Under the pieces are notes generated by a model, which saw only the letters and a program-made list of their open reading frames with translations, had not been told where the DNA came from and made no database searches. Position numbers and translations under genes: made by a program. 64,000 nt of DNA from Ryuthela nishihirai (taxonomy: Eukaryota; Arthropoda; Arachnida; Araneae; Heptathelidae): NCBI GenBank assembly GCA_038380435.1, contig JAWZYU010000008.1, forward strand, positions 75,902,020 to 75,966,019, read 5' to 3'. This document shows positions 44,310 to 53,970 of the stretch, in pieces (the first letter of the stretch is position 1; each line of letters opens with the position of its first letter).

Positions 44310-45655
44310 CACTGGTGGAAATTGAAAAAAGAACACCCAGAAGGAATTCCTTAGGTTAATAGTTAAGGGCAGCAGAAACCGTGATCCAAGATTGAAAGTC
44401 ATTGGATGAAATAATGACATCACTGAGGATGACAACATGCAAATGTAAGCAGCACATATTTAAGGACTAGGGCATAAAGAAATAAGCTATTCATCTTGTG
44501 TCGTGTTGTTCAGTGCTCTTTGAAGAAACTATCATGCCTGGATGATGCAGGCATGCAACATTTGTTCAGTTAGCGGAGTTTGAGTGAGGTCATATAGTGG
44601 ATCTTCGGGAAGCAGGTTGGTCTTTTCATCAAATTGCACACATGATCCAAGATTGAAAGTCATTGGATGAAATAATGACATCACTGAGGATGAAAACATG
44701 CAAATGTAAGCAGCACATATTTAAGGACTAGGGCATAAAGAAATAAGTTATTCATCTTGTGTCGTGTTTTCAGTGCTTTTTGAAGAAACTATCATGCCTG
44801 GATGATGCAGGCATGCAACATTTGTTCAGTTAGCAGAGTTTGAGTGAGGTCATAGAGTGGATCTTCGGGAAGCAGGTTGGTCTTTTCATCAAATTGCACA
44901 TCGTGTTGGACGAGAGGTGTCGGCAGTGGTACAATGGTGGCACTGATGGTCAGAAGAGCATTCACAGATGTGGTTCCAGGCAACACAGAGTTACGGACAC
45001 TCGAGAGAATCGGCATATCAGGAGGGCGGTGGTGGCAGAGCAGATGGCTACGGTGTCACAAATTCAATCCTCTGTCATACCAAGGATGTCTACAAGAATA
45101 ATATGCAATTGTCTTTTGGAAGCAGGACTACAGGCATGCATGCTGCTTACATGGTTACCACTGTCACCTCATCACTGTTGAGCACATTTGCAGTGGTGTC
45201 AAGAATGAGTTCATTGAATGGATGAATGGTAGTCTGTGGTCTTCAGTAATGAAAGCCGATTCTGCTTAGGAGCATCTGATGGTCATTTACGAGTCTGAAG
45301 GCAACAAAGTGAGCTGCTTCTTCCATCGTGCATCCACCAGCAACACACAGGACCCACGTTGGGAATCATGGTGTGGGGAGCATTTAATTATCACTCTTGT
45401 TTGTATGTGTCTGGTATTTGTACAGGATACACTGAATAGCAATACACACGTCAGTGACATCATACAGCCAGTCGATCTGCCATATTTGTGTGTAATCCCA
45501 AATGCGACATTCCAGCAGGATAACGCCTGCCCACACTCTGCCCAGGCAATTCAACATGCTCTTCAGACAGTGAACCCTTGGCCAGCACACCCTCAGGACT
45601 TGTCTCCAATCGAGCATATCTGGGACTGGATCAGACAAAGATTCTTCCGCGGACT
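44310..45655 (+). mobile_element. Tc1-like transposon relic with 261-bp tandem duplication
   Basis: It begins ACACTGGTGGAAATTGAAAA (44310), a Tc1-like terminal sequence. The transposase is in pieces: an HTH region (LREAGWSFHQIAHIVGRE in two frames near 44840-44920), SVVFSNESRFCLGASDGHLR near 45240, then MVWGAF, and DNACPHSA near 45520 with SPIEHIWDWIRQRF (catalytic Glu) near 45605. In SNES the first catalytic Asp is Asn. The right inverted end is missing; a SINE1 copy abuts at about 45660. A 261-bp segment is tandemly duplicated at 44383-44904. Confidence 0.82.
44383..44904 (+). repeat. Tandem duplication, 261-bp unit
   Basis: GATCCAAGATTGAAAGTCAT starts at 44383 and again at 44644. The two units run in parallel to CATCAAATTGCACA and differ at only a handful of positions (for example GACAACATG/GAAAACATG, AATAAGCTATT/AATAAGTTATT). 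It lies at the 5' end of the Tc1-like relic and duplicates its 5' UTR and first transposase codons. Confidence 0.95.
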
Positions 45656-45665
45656 GGGGAAGTTG

Positions 45666-46028
45666 TGTTGGGTTGTTTTACCTCTGAGTGGCACTTTTTT
45701 GCACACAATGGCCAGGTCACAAGGACCCCAAAGGCTCAAAGAAGGTTTGGGGAGGGGTCTCACTGGAACAGCTGTTGGGAGACAGATGGTAGCCTCCCAT
45801 CAAGGCCATCTAGAGTGTTCTTTAATGTGCACAGGGTATGCTCTCGTGCACAAGGGGCCACAGCTTAACATCCCATCCGATGGATGGCAGCCTTTCCAAG
45901 CCCATCAGTGTCCTCTATTGAACGTGGGCAGGGCGGGTAGTTTTGCGGAAATAAATCTCAATGCTGACCCAGCTGGGACTCGAACCTGGGAACTACAGAT
46001 TACAAGCCTGGTGCGACTTAGAACAGTG
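45666..46028 (-). repeat. SINE1 copy with tRNA-like head
   Basis: Minus-strand copy: tail GGGTTGTTTTACCTCTGAGT near 45670, full body, and at 45960-46025 the head with box B-like GGGACTCGAACCTGGG (complement) and the CTACAGATTACAAGCCTGGT anticodon region. The head is more decayed than in 55513. Confidence 0.85.
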
Positions 46029-46706
46029 TATGCGTTCCAGGATCCAACTCCAAAACAACCAAGTAAAAAAATTAATTTTCTGTTGGTGGGTATGTCGCGG
46101 TGTTTGCAATAAGTGTTAGTTATTCTCAAACCATTAAGTTTACTTCCCTGTAGGAGAAGTTGCCCATTGTCATTGCAGCTACCTATACCAAAAGGGCCCA
46201 TCACCCCTCCCCAAAAGTCAGAGTCAGTACCTACTTTGACATTGGAGTCACCTCTTGGTGACTCCAATGTCCAATTGACAATATCTCCTTTCTTGACATA
46301 ATTCAAAATATCCTGAAGTTGTCTGTAACACCTATCCTTCTCATCCTCATAGGCATCCTCAGTGGGGCATAACAGCAGATAACATTCAAGTCTTTAATGA
46401 TTGTCAGATTAGCCTTTCATTAATGCATTCATATCCTAGAAGAGCATCACTAGCATGTCTGCTGAGAAGCAGACCTACGCCTTGGAAATGCTTGTTATGT
46501 TCTCTCCCTGAAGAGAGAAATTTAAGGTTATTTTTTAAGAATCTGATCTTTATCTGTCCATCAGGTCTCTTGCAAGCCAAAAATATTTAAATTATACTGG
46601 TGGAATTCTTGTGTGAGGACATCGAGAGAATAAGCTCTGTACAGAGTCCTCACATTGCAACTACCTATGGAGAGAAAATGGTTAGTGGGATGTTTAAATA
46701 AACTAC

Positions 46707-47039
46707 TGTATTTCTTCGATTCTAAGACACACCTTAATTTCAGCACCACCAACGGACAAAAAGATTTGATTCTAAGAAAAAATAAATAAATAAAATAAAT
46801 TGCTAAAATATATCTAACAAATATTTTTATTATAATAGAATTCAATTTGCTAACAACAATAGTACTTATTTATCAGTAAGTATGCTATTCATCACTTCCT
46901 TCTGAATCAATATCAGAGTCTGATTCTTCTGAGCCATCTTTTTCTATGTTTCTAAGACGCCATCAATTCTAAGACGCACCCCGTTTTTAGAGACGTTTAT
47001 GTGGGGGGGGGAAGTGCATCTTAGAATCGAAGACATACA
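46707..47039. mobile_element. MITE with 28-bp inverted ends and TA duplication
   Basis: Ends CTGTATTTCTTCGATTCTAA (46707) and, inverted from 47039, CTGTATGTCTTCGATTCTAA. A further internal block CTAAGACGCACC repeats the end motif near 46968-46980. TA flanks both sides, and the RTE LINE sequence resumes after it. About 333 bp, no coding capacity. The sequence CGATTCTAAGACGCACC resembles widespread DNA-transposon ends, but I cannot name the superfamily with certainty. Confidence 0.85.
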
Positions 47040-47145
47040 GTATATTTATTGACAGAGGGAATGATGGCAATATCAAACGGCCCTAGAATCGAAGACATAC
47101 GGTATATTTATTGACAGAGGGAATGATGGCAATATCAAACAGCCC
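47024..47145. repeat. Tandem duplication across the MITE/LINE junction
   Basis: AGAATCGAAGACATACAGTA, then TATTTATTGACAGAGGGAAT and GATGGCAATATCAAAC, occur twice in a row with a period of about 62 bp. The second unit has small changes (ACGGTA for ACAGTA). It happened after the MITE inserted because the unit spans the junction. Confidence 0.9.
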
Positions 47146-47575
47146 CCTAATCGCAGGCATGGGGCAAGGACCATTCCCTCACTACTAAAGGCTGAAGCCA
47201 TCTACATTGGAAGACATCCTCCAATGTAAGATTTGACAATGCCCGTAGAAGCAAGAGTTCAGATGCCTACAATGACCACTGCTCAGGATTATCCACCAGC
47301 TGATAAAACATATCATGCGAATCTATTCACTTGGGGCTGTCAATCCACAAACAAACAGAAAACAAAGCAAAAGATTTTCCCTCCACAGAATCCCACTAGT
47401 GCAGCAAATTCAGGATCCATAATCAAGCTCAGAGCCTAATTCCAGTCCAGTAAGTTTATATAGTCAGCACCAGGACCTTGTGTGGTTGACTACTCCTCAG
47501 CAGGGTAGAAAAAAAGGAAATAGCCATAGTTGTCCAGATCAGTAGGCCACACTAATATGGCAGCCCTCCGTAAGA

Positions 47576-48659
47576 TTTAGCTATGGAAGTTAAGAAGCTA
47601 ATGATTCTAAAAATGAGGATTAGAAAAAATGATAATCAAGACTAGTGCTTCTCAAACTGCAGGCTGCGACTCCCCAGGAGCCATGAACCTTAAGTCAGGA
47701 GCTGTAAGTTCACATTATCAACAGAAATTTTACCAACATAAATTTAAACTTCACCAGGGCTATTATAGCAGACTACACTAAGATAGAGAAAGCATATGTA
47801 CCTCATGACCTAGTGGTTCTACTCACATCACCTCTTTCAACAGTATTTGCTGAATTCCCTTGGGGTCCTAAGTTTAATCCCCTCAGCAAAATGTATTCTC
47901 TACTGCAAGTGGAGCTGATTCCACTAAGTCTGATTTGGCTGAGTTATTACAGCTGTCTGATTTGGCTGATAAACAGTGATGTTCAGATATTAGTTATAAA
48001 TTACTCTCATACCTCCAAGTTAATTGAAGAAATAATTAATTCCCTTTGAATTCAGATGTTTGTTTCCCGCTATGTGCCTAGACAGCAGCACAGATTCAAA
48101 ACAAACTACCTCGACAAATAAGGATTTCTGATGTCTGAATTGTAGCTGTGGTTCAGATGATAGATGTCAGCACATTGTAGGGAGAAAGCAGCCACTAGCT
48201 AGTGCCATAAATAGATGTAGTATGATAGCAAGCATTTGATAGTTGCTCTCATGTCAGTGAGGTGTGCAATTACCCTGAGATTTATGCTCTTCACATTGGT
48301 CAAAAGCCGTACTCTCTATCCTCAGATGGCGGTTGGTGTAGTCCACAGACTGAGGTGCAGCTTGTGCACTATGTCTGCACTTCTTCAGAGTTACTCAATC
48401 ACCTTTGTATCCTTCTATACTTGGAATGCACAATGTTATTCGAATATATCTCAACATATGAGACTTCTGTATGTCTCTCTCTACAAAATAGTACCATAGT
48501 TGCACTAATGCATTCTTGCATAGTTAGGCACCATCACAATGGGCAGACATGTCACAGTTGTTGGTTAAAGCTGACACTTTACACAGCTGGCTTTGCTTAA
48601 TACTGTAAACTTTTAATATAAGTTCATGATAGTAACATAAAAATGCATAAAAATATTAC
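47576..48659. other. Unassigned intron sequence, possible hAT-derived end
   Basis: CTAGTGCTTCTCAAACTGCA (47642) resembles hAT-type terminal sequences (CAGxGxTTCTCAAACT), but no partner end was found. Open frames at 48236-48600 have no recognised product. 48659-48658 is the donor of the exon at 48660. Confidence 0.35.
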
Positions 48660-48777
48660 CTCATTAGAAAATTGTATCCTTGTTAATGGCATCCATTGTG
48701 TTCCAAGTAGCTTATCCCAAAGCATTCCTTTATTCCAAACTTCAATTATAAGACCAATATCCATTCTGCTTGTTTCA
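48660..48777 (-). CDS. unc-13: unc-13 (Munc13) exon, second part of the C2A domain
   Basis: This 118-nt minus-strand exon has acceptor AG at 48779-48778 (tatttcag|TGAAAC) and donor GT at 48659-48658 (AATGAG|gtaata). The first base completes a Phe codon begun in the previous exon, followed by 39 codons, so it ends in phase 0. The peptide includes ETSRMDIGLIIEVWNKG, then LWDKLLGTQWMPLTRI. EVWNKG, LWD and GT.W.PL are the diagnostic C2A stretch of UNC-13/Munc13. No stop codon or indel interrupts it, unlike the surrounding transposon relics, which argues that it is under selection. The intron separating it from the upstream exon is about 3.2 kb and holds a Tc1-like element at 50017-51031. Confidence 0.92.
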
Positions 48778-50014
48778 CTGAAATAGAAAACACATTACTG
48801 CTTAAATAAAGAAAATAATGCTTAATATTGATCTATTAATTTGAATGCTATTAATTATGTTGCTAAATTGCTTTTAAACACTGATAAGTTCTAATTCAAG
48901 TTTATTTTCATTAGTCAAAATTTTTTAACTGAAATCAATATGTAAACAAACCTTAGCTTGACTATATTAATCATACACATTAAACTAATATAATAATAAA
49001 TTTAAAATAAAAATATAATAAGTAATTAATTAATAGCAACAGATGATCAGTGTTAAGAAAATTAAACTACGAATTCAGCATAAATCAAGAACTGAGAAAC
49101 TAAAATGAAAAGAATAACATATCACCTCTGGTGAATTTAGGATTCTCAGTTTCAAAGAGAATAAAGTTTTTTATTTTATGACTTCTGCACCCTCTAAACA
49201 GCAGCAATACAAACTAATGGATGATTGGGAAAATGTAAATCATAATTTATTAACACTTATATCAAAGTAATATTTTATTTATTTCTAAAAATGAAAAATT
49301 TGTATTTTGCCACTTACCCATGGAGGTAATGGGCAAATTATTGCTACCAATGTAAATCACTTGACCATCACAATTTATCATCAAAATTTCAAATTTCTAG
49401 CATAATTAGATTGATTCCCCCATAGAAAATAGAGGGTTAGGGGAAAATCATAAATATGATCATAAAATATATGCAAAAAACTCGTAGTAAATTTATCTCC
49501 CATTTACATAATATAAAAGCAATGATGAGGTTGACAATTTAATAAAAACTATAATAACAAGTGATAAAACTAAACATACACAAAATGTCAACATCATATA
49601 TGAGCCAGCCAACTACAAGAATTGGACTAATACATATCAACAAATGAGAAAGTGCATGCATTATAAAAGCCAACATCAAATATGACATCTTTGCCTTGAC
49701 AAAAACTGTTAACCACTAAAGTGCTGGAAGTAACCTTTTTGGGATTCCAGAGCCAGAGGCCCACAAGACAGCTGCTCCTCACTGGAAGTCTGTCACCAGC
49801 AGGATGCTGGTTAGACAATTAAGGAGAGGAAAAAAGGTGTGCTGATCAAAAGAGTAACTTTTTGCTGTACCACACTGATGGACACCTTCATACAGAGAAC
49901 AAACAACATGAGTCAATGGAATCTTTTGGTTTTTTGTCCACTGTCCAGGCAGTAGCATCATGATATGAGTCATGTTTTGATACTCTGAATTAAGAACTCT
50001 GATGCATATGGACT
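48778..50014. other. unc-13 intron, unassigned
   Basis: AT-rich. No repeat was recognised before the Tc1-like element at 50017. Confidence 0.5.
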
Positions 50015-50016
50015 TA

Positions 50017-51031
50017 CAGTACTGTGTAAATTAGTTGAGACAAGCATCATGAAGCTGCATAAGGAGACAGGGTCCGTGGACACGTCCCATAAAGGACATT
50101 GTGGAAGAAAAAGAAAAACCACCCCTAGAGATGATAGTCTAATTCGAAGAATTAGTATCATATACCCGAAGAAGACCAGTGGAGACATCAAAAGGGAGAT
50201 TGCGTCTCATGGGGTTAATATAGATGCTTCCACCATACATTGTCGCCTTCTGGAGTGTGGCTGTCGGGGTCGACGCCCCTCCAAAAAGCAGCTTTTGACA
50301 CTCGCTACGAAGCAAAAAAGGCTATCCTGGGCAAAGAAATATCGAGACTGGACTGTGGAGAATTGGGAAAAAGTGATATTTTCCAATGAAAACCGCTTTG
50401 AGGTGCATGGCTACAGGTCAAATTTCATCTGCTGCTCGCCTGGAGAACCTCTTCGATCTGGTAATATCCAGCAATCCCCCAAACACCCAACCAAGGCCAT
50501 GTTTTGGGGATGTTTCGCAGCTTCCTGGCCACAGACACTTCACCCTATTGAAGGAATGATGGACAGCAAAAAGTATATAGGCGTTCTGGAGGCGAAAATG
50601 GTCCCAACACTGCAGAAGCTGTTTCCTAACGGCGATAGGGTATTTCAACAGGATCTGGCTCCATGCCACAATTCTAAGCTTGCTAAGAGCTTCTTTACCC
50701 AGAAACATTTGAAGGTATTGGAGTGGGCAGGAAATTCACCCAATCTAAACCCCATTGAAAACTTGTGGGCCATTATTAAAGTGTGCATATCTAAGATGGA
50801 TTGCATGATGAAAACCAAAATGATAGAAAGTGTCATGAAAGTGTGGTACCATGACCCTGAAGTGAAGATGTATGGAAAGCTAGTGGCATCAATGGTTGAG
50901 AGGGTGAAAGAAGTAATTGAAGCTAAGGGGGGTCACATTCACTATTAACTACACTATTAAACAAATAAATATTTTAGCTGTGTCTTTGTTACTGCATTTT
51001 CCTATTGTCCCAACTAATTTTCACAGTACTG
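50017..51031 (+). mobile_element. Tc1-like transposon with both inverted ends, internally shortened
   Basis: Ends CAGTACTGTGTAAATTAGTT (50017) and, inverted from 51031, CAGTACTGTGAAAATTAGTT; TA at 50015-50016 and 51032-51033. At 1015 bp it is shorter than usual Tc1-like elements. The transposase frame starts 32 bp after the end, so the 5' UTR and the first HTH codons were deleted. It lies in unc-13 intron 1, antisense to the gene. Confidence 0.93.
50049..50948 (+). CDS. Tc1-like transposase, open 299-codon frame, likely inactive
   Basis: Residues 1-60 hold the end of the first HTH (KLHKETGSVDTSHKGHCGRK) and the second HTH (LIRRISIIYPKKTSGDIKRE, RLLECGCRGRRPSKK). The catalytic core begins at NWEKVIFSNENRFEVHG: the position of the first acidic residue (usually SDES) is Asn. 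The second Asp is in FQQDLAPCHNSK and the Glu in NSPNLNPIENLW, with 34 residues between them (DD34E type). It is uninterrupted, unlike all other transposase genes here, but it lacks the N-terminal ~40 residues and the first catalytic Asp, so it should not transpose. A DNA-binding remnant or recent mutational death are both possible. Confidence 0.88.
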   Translation: MKLHKETGSVDTSHKGHCGRKRKTTPRDDSLIRRISIIYPKKTSGDIKREIASHGVNIDASTIHCRLLECGCRGRRPSKKQLLTLATKQKRLSWAKKYRDWTVENWEKVIFSNENRFEVHGYRSNFICCSPGEPLRSGNIQQSPKHPTKAMFWGCFAASWPQTLHPIEGMMDSKKYIGVLEAKMVPTLQKLFPNGDRVFQQDLAPCHNSKLAKSFFTQKHLKVLEWAGNSPNLNPIENLWAIIKVCISKMDCMMKTKMIESVMKVWYHDPEVKMYGKLVASMVERVKEVIEAKGGHIHY

Positions 51032-51033
51032 TA

Positions 51034-51959
51034 TGTATGGCAGCTTCTATCAGACTATGTGCATTCTCCATGTTGCAACTGTTCACAGACATGATAATGA
51101 TAATGCACTGTGTCACAGGGCTTTGAGTGTGCAGGAGCGATCTGAGGAACATACAGTAGACATATCCATCTTTCCTGGTCACCAAATTCACTAATTATAT
51201 ATCAATCTAATTAACATTTGTGGGACATGATGCAAGACAAAGAGATCCGCCACCATCCTCCATTCATGAACAGTAGCATAGCTTGAAGACTGCATGGCTT
51301 ATAGATCCCTTTTGACAGCTGTAGGAATCAGTGCCAAAGTGGCTATGGATCATTATCCATATGAAAGGTGGCCCAACAAATTATTAGGTAGGTTGTCATA
51401 ATTCAATATTCACTCAATCTATGTAAAATTGATTAACACCATTTAATTTTGAAATATTATTACTGCACACTTGAATTTCTCGAATCTGACATTCTATGAA
51501 ACTGTAATTTCTGTGGTTAAAGAAAATTCTCAAAAATGGTTTGATCAAAAAATTCCATTATTTGCTATTGTTGCTGTCTCTTTCGGCTTTGAGCTCGAGT
51601 ATGTCACTGAGTCACATTTATTTACAGAATTTTCTGTTTGTGACAAATTTACCTTCTTTGCAATACTGCACCCATTGTCTCTATTTTTGCTGTGCATCTG
51701 TGGAGTCTGTTAAATTGGGTATTGCATCATAAACTTTTTTTAACATTTGTCTCGGTAATAGGGCATTTAAATGAGAAATATCTGAAAAGATTTTGGATTT
51801 ATTTTTGGCCAAGGAATCATCTGTTGGTTTATATGATGGTTTTTTTTTTTGGACAACCTTTATAAAGAAAATTATATTTAAAAAAAAAAACACTTTTTTA
51901 CCATTCTTTTCCACATATTAAGCTAAATTACATTTAATAATTTTGTTATTGTTACTTAC
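51034..51959. other. unc-13 intron with an unidentified open frame
   Basis: Minus-strand frame 51914-51681 ends with KSKIFSDISHLNALLPRQML and KKVYDAIPNLTDSTDAQQK. It looks more protein-like than its surroundings, but I do not recognise it and no good splice borders enclose it. Otherwise AT-rich. Confidence 0.35.
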
Positions 51960-52059
51960 AAGATGAAATCTTGTTCCCAGCTTGGATTATTTCCTTTTAC
52001 TGCTATTGTTGTTGATTTCACATTTTGAAGCTTCAGCGTAACATAAGAATTAAACTGAC
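51960..52059 (-). CDS. unc-13: unc-13 (Munc13) exon, first half of the C2A domain
   Basis: UNC-13/Munc13 primes synaptic vesicles at the active zone by opening syntaxin and assembling SNAREs; its N-terminal C2A domain pairs with RIM or homodimerises. This 100-nt minus-strand exon has acceptor AG at 52061-52060 and donor GT at 51959-51958 (ATCTT|gtaagt, a strong match). It starts with two bases completing a codon, has 32 full codons, and ends with two bases. The peptide contains [19 protein letters not shown] and NPSWEQDF, which I recognise as the C2A beta-sandwich of UNC-13. The codon split at its end (TT|T) joins perfectly to the exon at 48777. The upstream exon with the initiator methionine was not found and probably lies beyond 64000. 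Identification rests on motif recall plus phase continuity over four exons; I am confident. Confidence 0.9.
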
Positions 52060-53146
52060 CTATAATTTAGAAGAAGAAGAAAAAAACTTACTTAAAACAG
52101 CTGGCAAATAGAATAAAATATTTAGCTTTCTCATATATCAAAATGAATAAGTAAAATTACCTGCCACTTTTAAATGAAATGTAAGATTAAAAATGCTACA
52201 TTTAGGGCCAAAACAGTTTGGTACCTCAATACATGGAAAGGAACTCAAATTCAGTGACATGAGACTTAAATATAAGTGAGACTAAATATTCATGCTTAAC
52301 ACATTGACTGCTGCAATGTTAAGAAATTTAGCAGCTCCTCTAGCCCATGCTATTTTTTTCTTGTATCTGGCTCAAAATTTCATAAGATGACTATTTATGT
52401 CAAAAAAAAAAATCGACACCCTCTTTTTAAGTGTCAAACACATGTGCACTACGTTGCCTGTAGGACAAAAGTTTTCATACTGGGTCATGGAGTGAATGCA
52501 TGATTAGTGGGTTTGCAAGTTTATACAGCATTTTTCACAAGTTCTTGCCCACAGTTTTATAATGTATGAATATGGGAACATTCTATTCATTGTTCAGTCC
52601 TATCTGTGCTAAGCATGTTGATTGGTTCATGGTGCCACATTTTCCTATTGCTCATAAGCAATTCGTTATAGCACAAATCATGGGTGAGCTAGATAGCCTG
52701 AACTAAAAACTTAGATGTGAAGCAAATATGATTCACATGGTATAGTAGTCTAAAAAAGTGTGACTCATATATAATTCATATCGTAGTCAATTATATTAAA
52801 TAACCTCAGAGGAAAGTCACAATGAAAATCAGAGCTGTAACTAGGGTAGTGAAGCTGGTGTGACTCAAAGGGTACAAAATAGCTTAAAATTGGGTAAAAC
52901 TGCATTGGCAGAGTATAGTTCATAGACTTTCCACATATATAATTATCATATTGGTCAAAATAGATATATTATTCGGCATGGTGGAGGAAAATTTCCATCA
53001 CTAAAAACATGACATAAAATAATTGTAAATGTACATACTTTGAACAAACACTTGCAATGCTATCTTTATAACATCTTCATCAGATGAAGATTCAAAATCA
53101 GAAATGAAATATTATGTGCATGCAAATTGTTTCAATTACTCAATGG
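52060..53146. other. Sequence upstream of the unc-13 exon, unassigned
   Basis: Contains the acceptor tract of the exon at 52059. The preceding unc-13 exon was not found here. Confidence 0.5.
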
Positions 53147-53572
53147 AGAAGTACTTCAACAAGGTCAATAATGGATGCAAGAAAGTCAGAGTCAGGAAAA
53201 TCATAAAAGGAGATTCAGTGGAGAATTTCTTGGATATAGCAAGCATTGGTTGTTTCAATTCTGAGTGACAATTTTTTCACTCACTGGGCTAAATGACTAG
53301 GTCACAATGGTTCCTGGAGCTCAGAGCTGGGTAAGGAAGGGTATCCTTTGAATAGTTATGAGAAGTACTTCAACAAGGTCAATAATGGATGCAAGAAAGT
53401 CAGAGTCAGGAAAATCATAAAAGGAGATTCAGTGGAGAATTTCTTGGATATAGCAAGCATTGGTTGTTTCAATTCTGAGTGACAATTTTTTCACTCACTG
53501 GGCTAAATGACTAGGTCACAATGGTTCCTGGAGCTCAGAGCTGGGTAAGGAAGGGTATCCTTTGAATAGTTA
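53147..53572. repeat. 213-bp tandem duplication, units apparently identical
   Basis: The unit starting GAGAAGTACTTCAACAAGGT at 53147 restarts at 53360 and is followed without visible difference up to TTTGAATAGTTAT. It duplicates the edge of an old SINE1 copy together with its flank. Identity within otherwise decayed sequence means it arose recently, or that the assembly duplicated it. Confidence 0.93.
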
Positions 53573-53970
53573 TCAGAAGACAGATGGTAGCCTCTCATTA
53601 AAATCATCGTTGCTTTAATGTGCTCAAGGTTATGGGCTCTCCTGCAGATGGACCCATGACCTAACACTCCATCTGATGGATGGCAGCCTATTGGTTTGCT
53701 CCTATATGACAGTGTATCAGGTTAACAATTTTAAAGCATTATATTTGATAATTATATTATTAAGTGACAAAACTGTGTGACACACCAATAGAAGCATAAT
53801 TGTATAGAGTTTTAATAAAAATATTTTTGACTATGGCAACCCAATAGTATCGCCTTTCTCATTGAGGGCAGAGTGAGGATTATGGAGAAAACCTCAATAC
53901 AGGCAATATGGGAATTTGAACCTGAGAATATCAGGTTATGAGACACACTACTGAGTGGGTCAACTCCCAT
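53255..53970 (-). repeat. Old SINE1 copy, rearranged
   Basis: Degenerate body (TTTTTCACTCACTGGGCTAA, CAGATGGTAGCCTCTCATTA, CTCCATCTGATGGATGGCAG) and, after about 140 bp of other sequence, the tRNA-like head near 53880-53968 (GAATTTGAACCTGAGAATAT, TTATGAGACACACTACTGAG). The 213-bp duplication splits it. It is the oldest SINE1 copy in the window. Confidence 0.7.

Larger units (their letters stand above)
46092..47575 (-). mobile_element. RTE LINE fragment (5' UTR and endonuclease) interrupted by a MITE
   Basis: 46092-46706 and 47040-47575 together match the first third of the RTE element in reverse orientation: GGGTTGACAGCCCC-like 5' UTR (47330), TCTTGCAAGCC...ATATT (46567), CATATCCTAGAAGAGCATCA (46431) and CTCCCCAAAAGTCAGAGTCA (46208). 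The 3' two thirds are missing beyond 46092. The MITE at 46707-47039 splits the leader. Several frameshifts are present. Confidence 0.85.

Noticed and set aside
47642..47665. hAT transposon
   Set aside because: The CTTCTCAAACT motif alone is too short, and no second end or target duplication was found.
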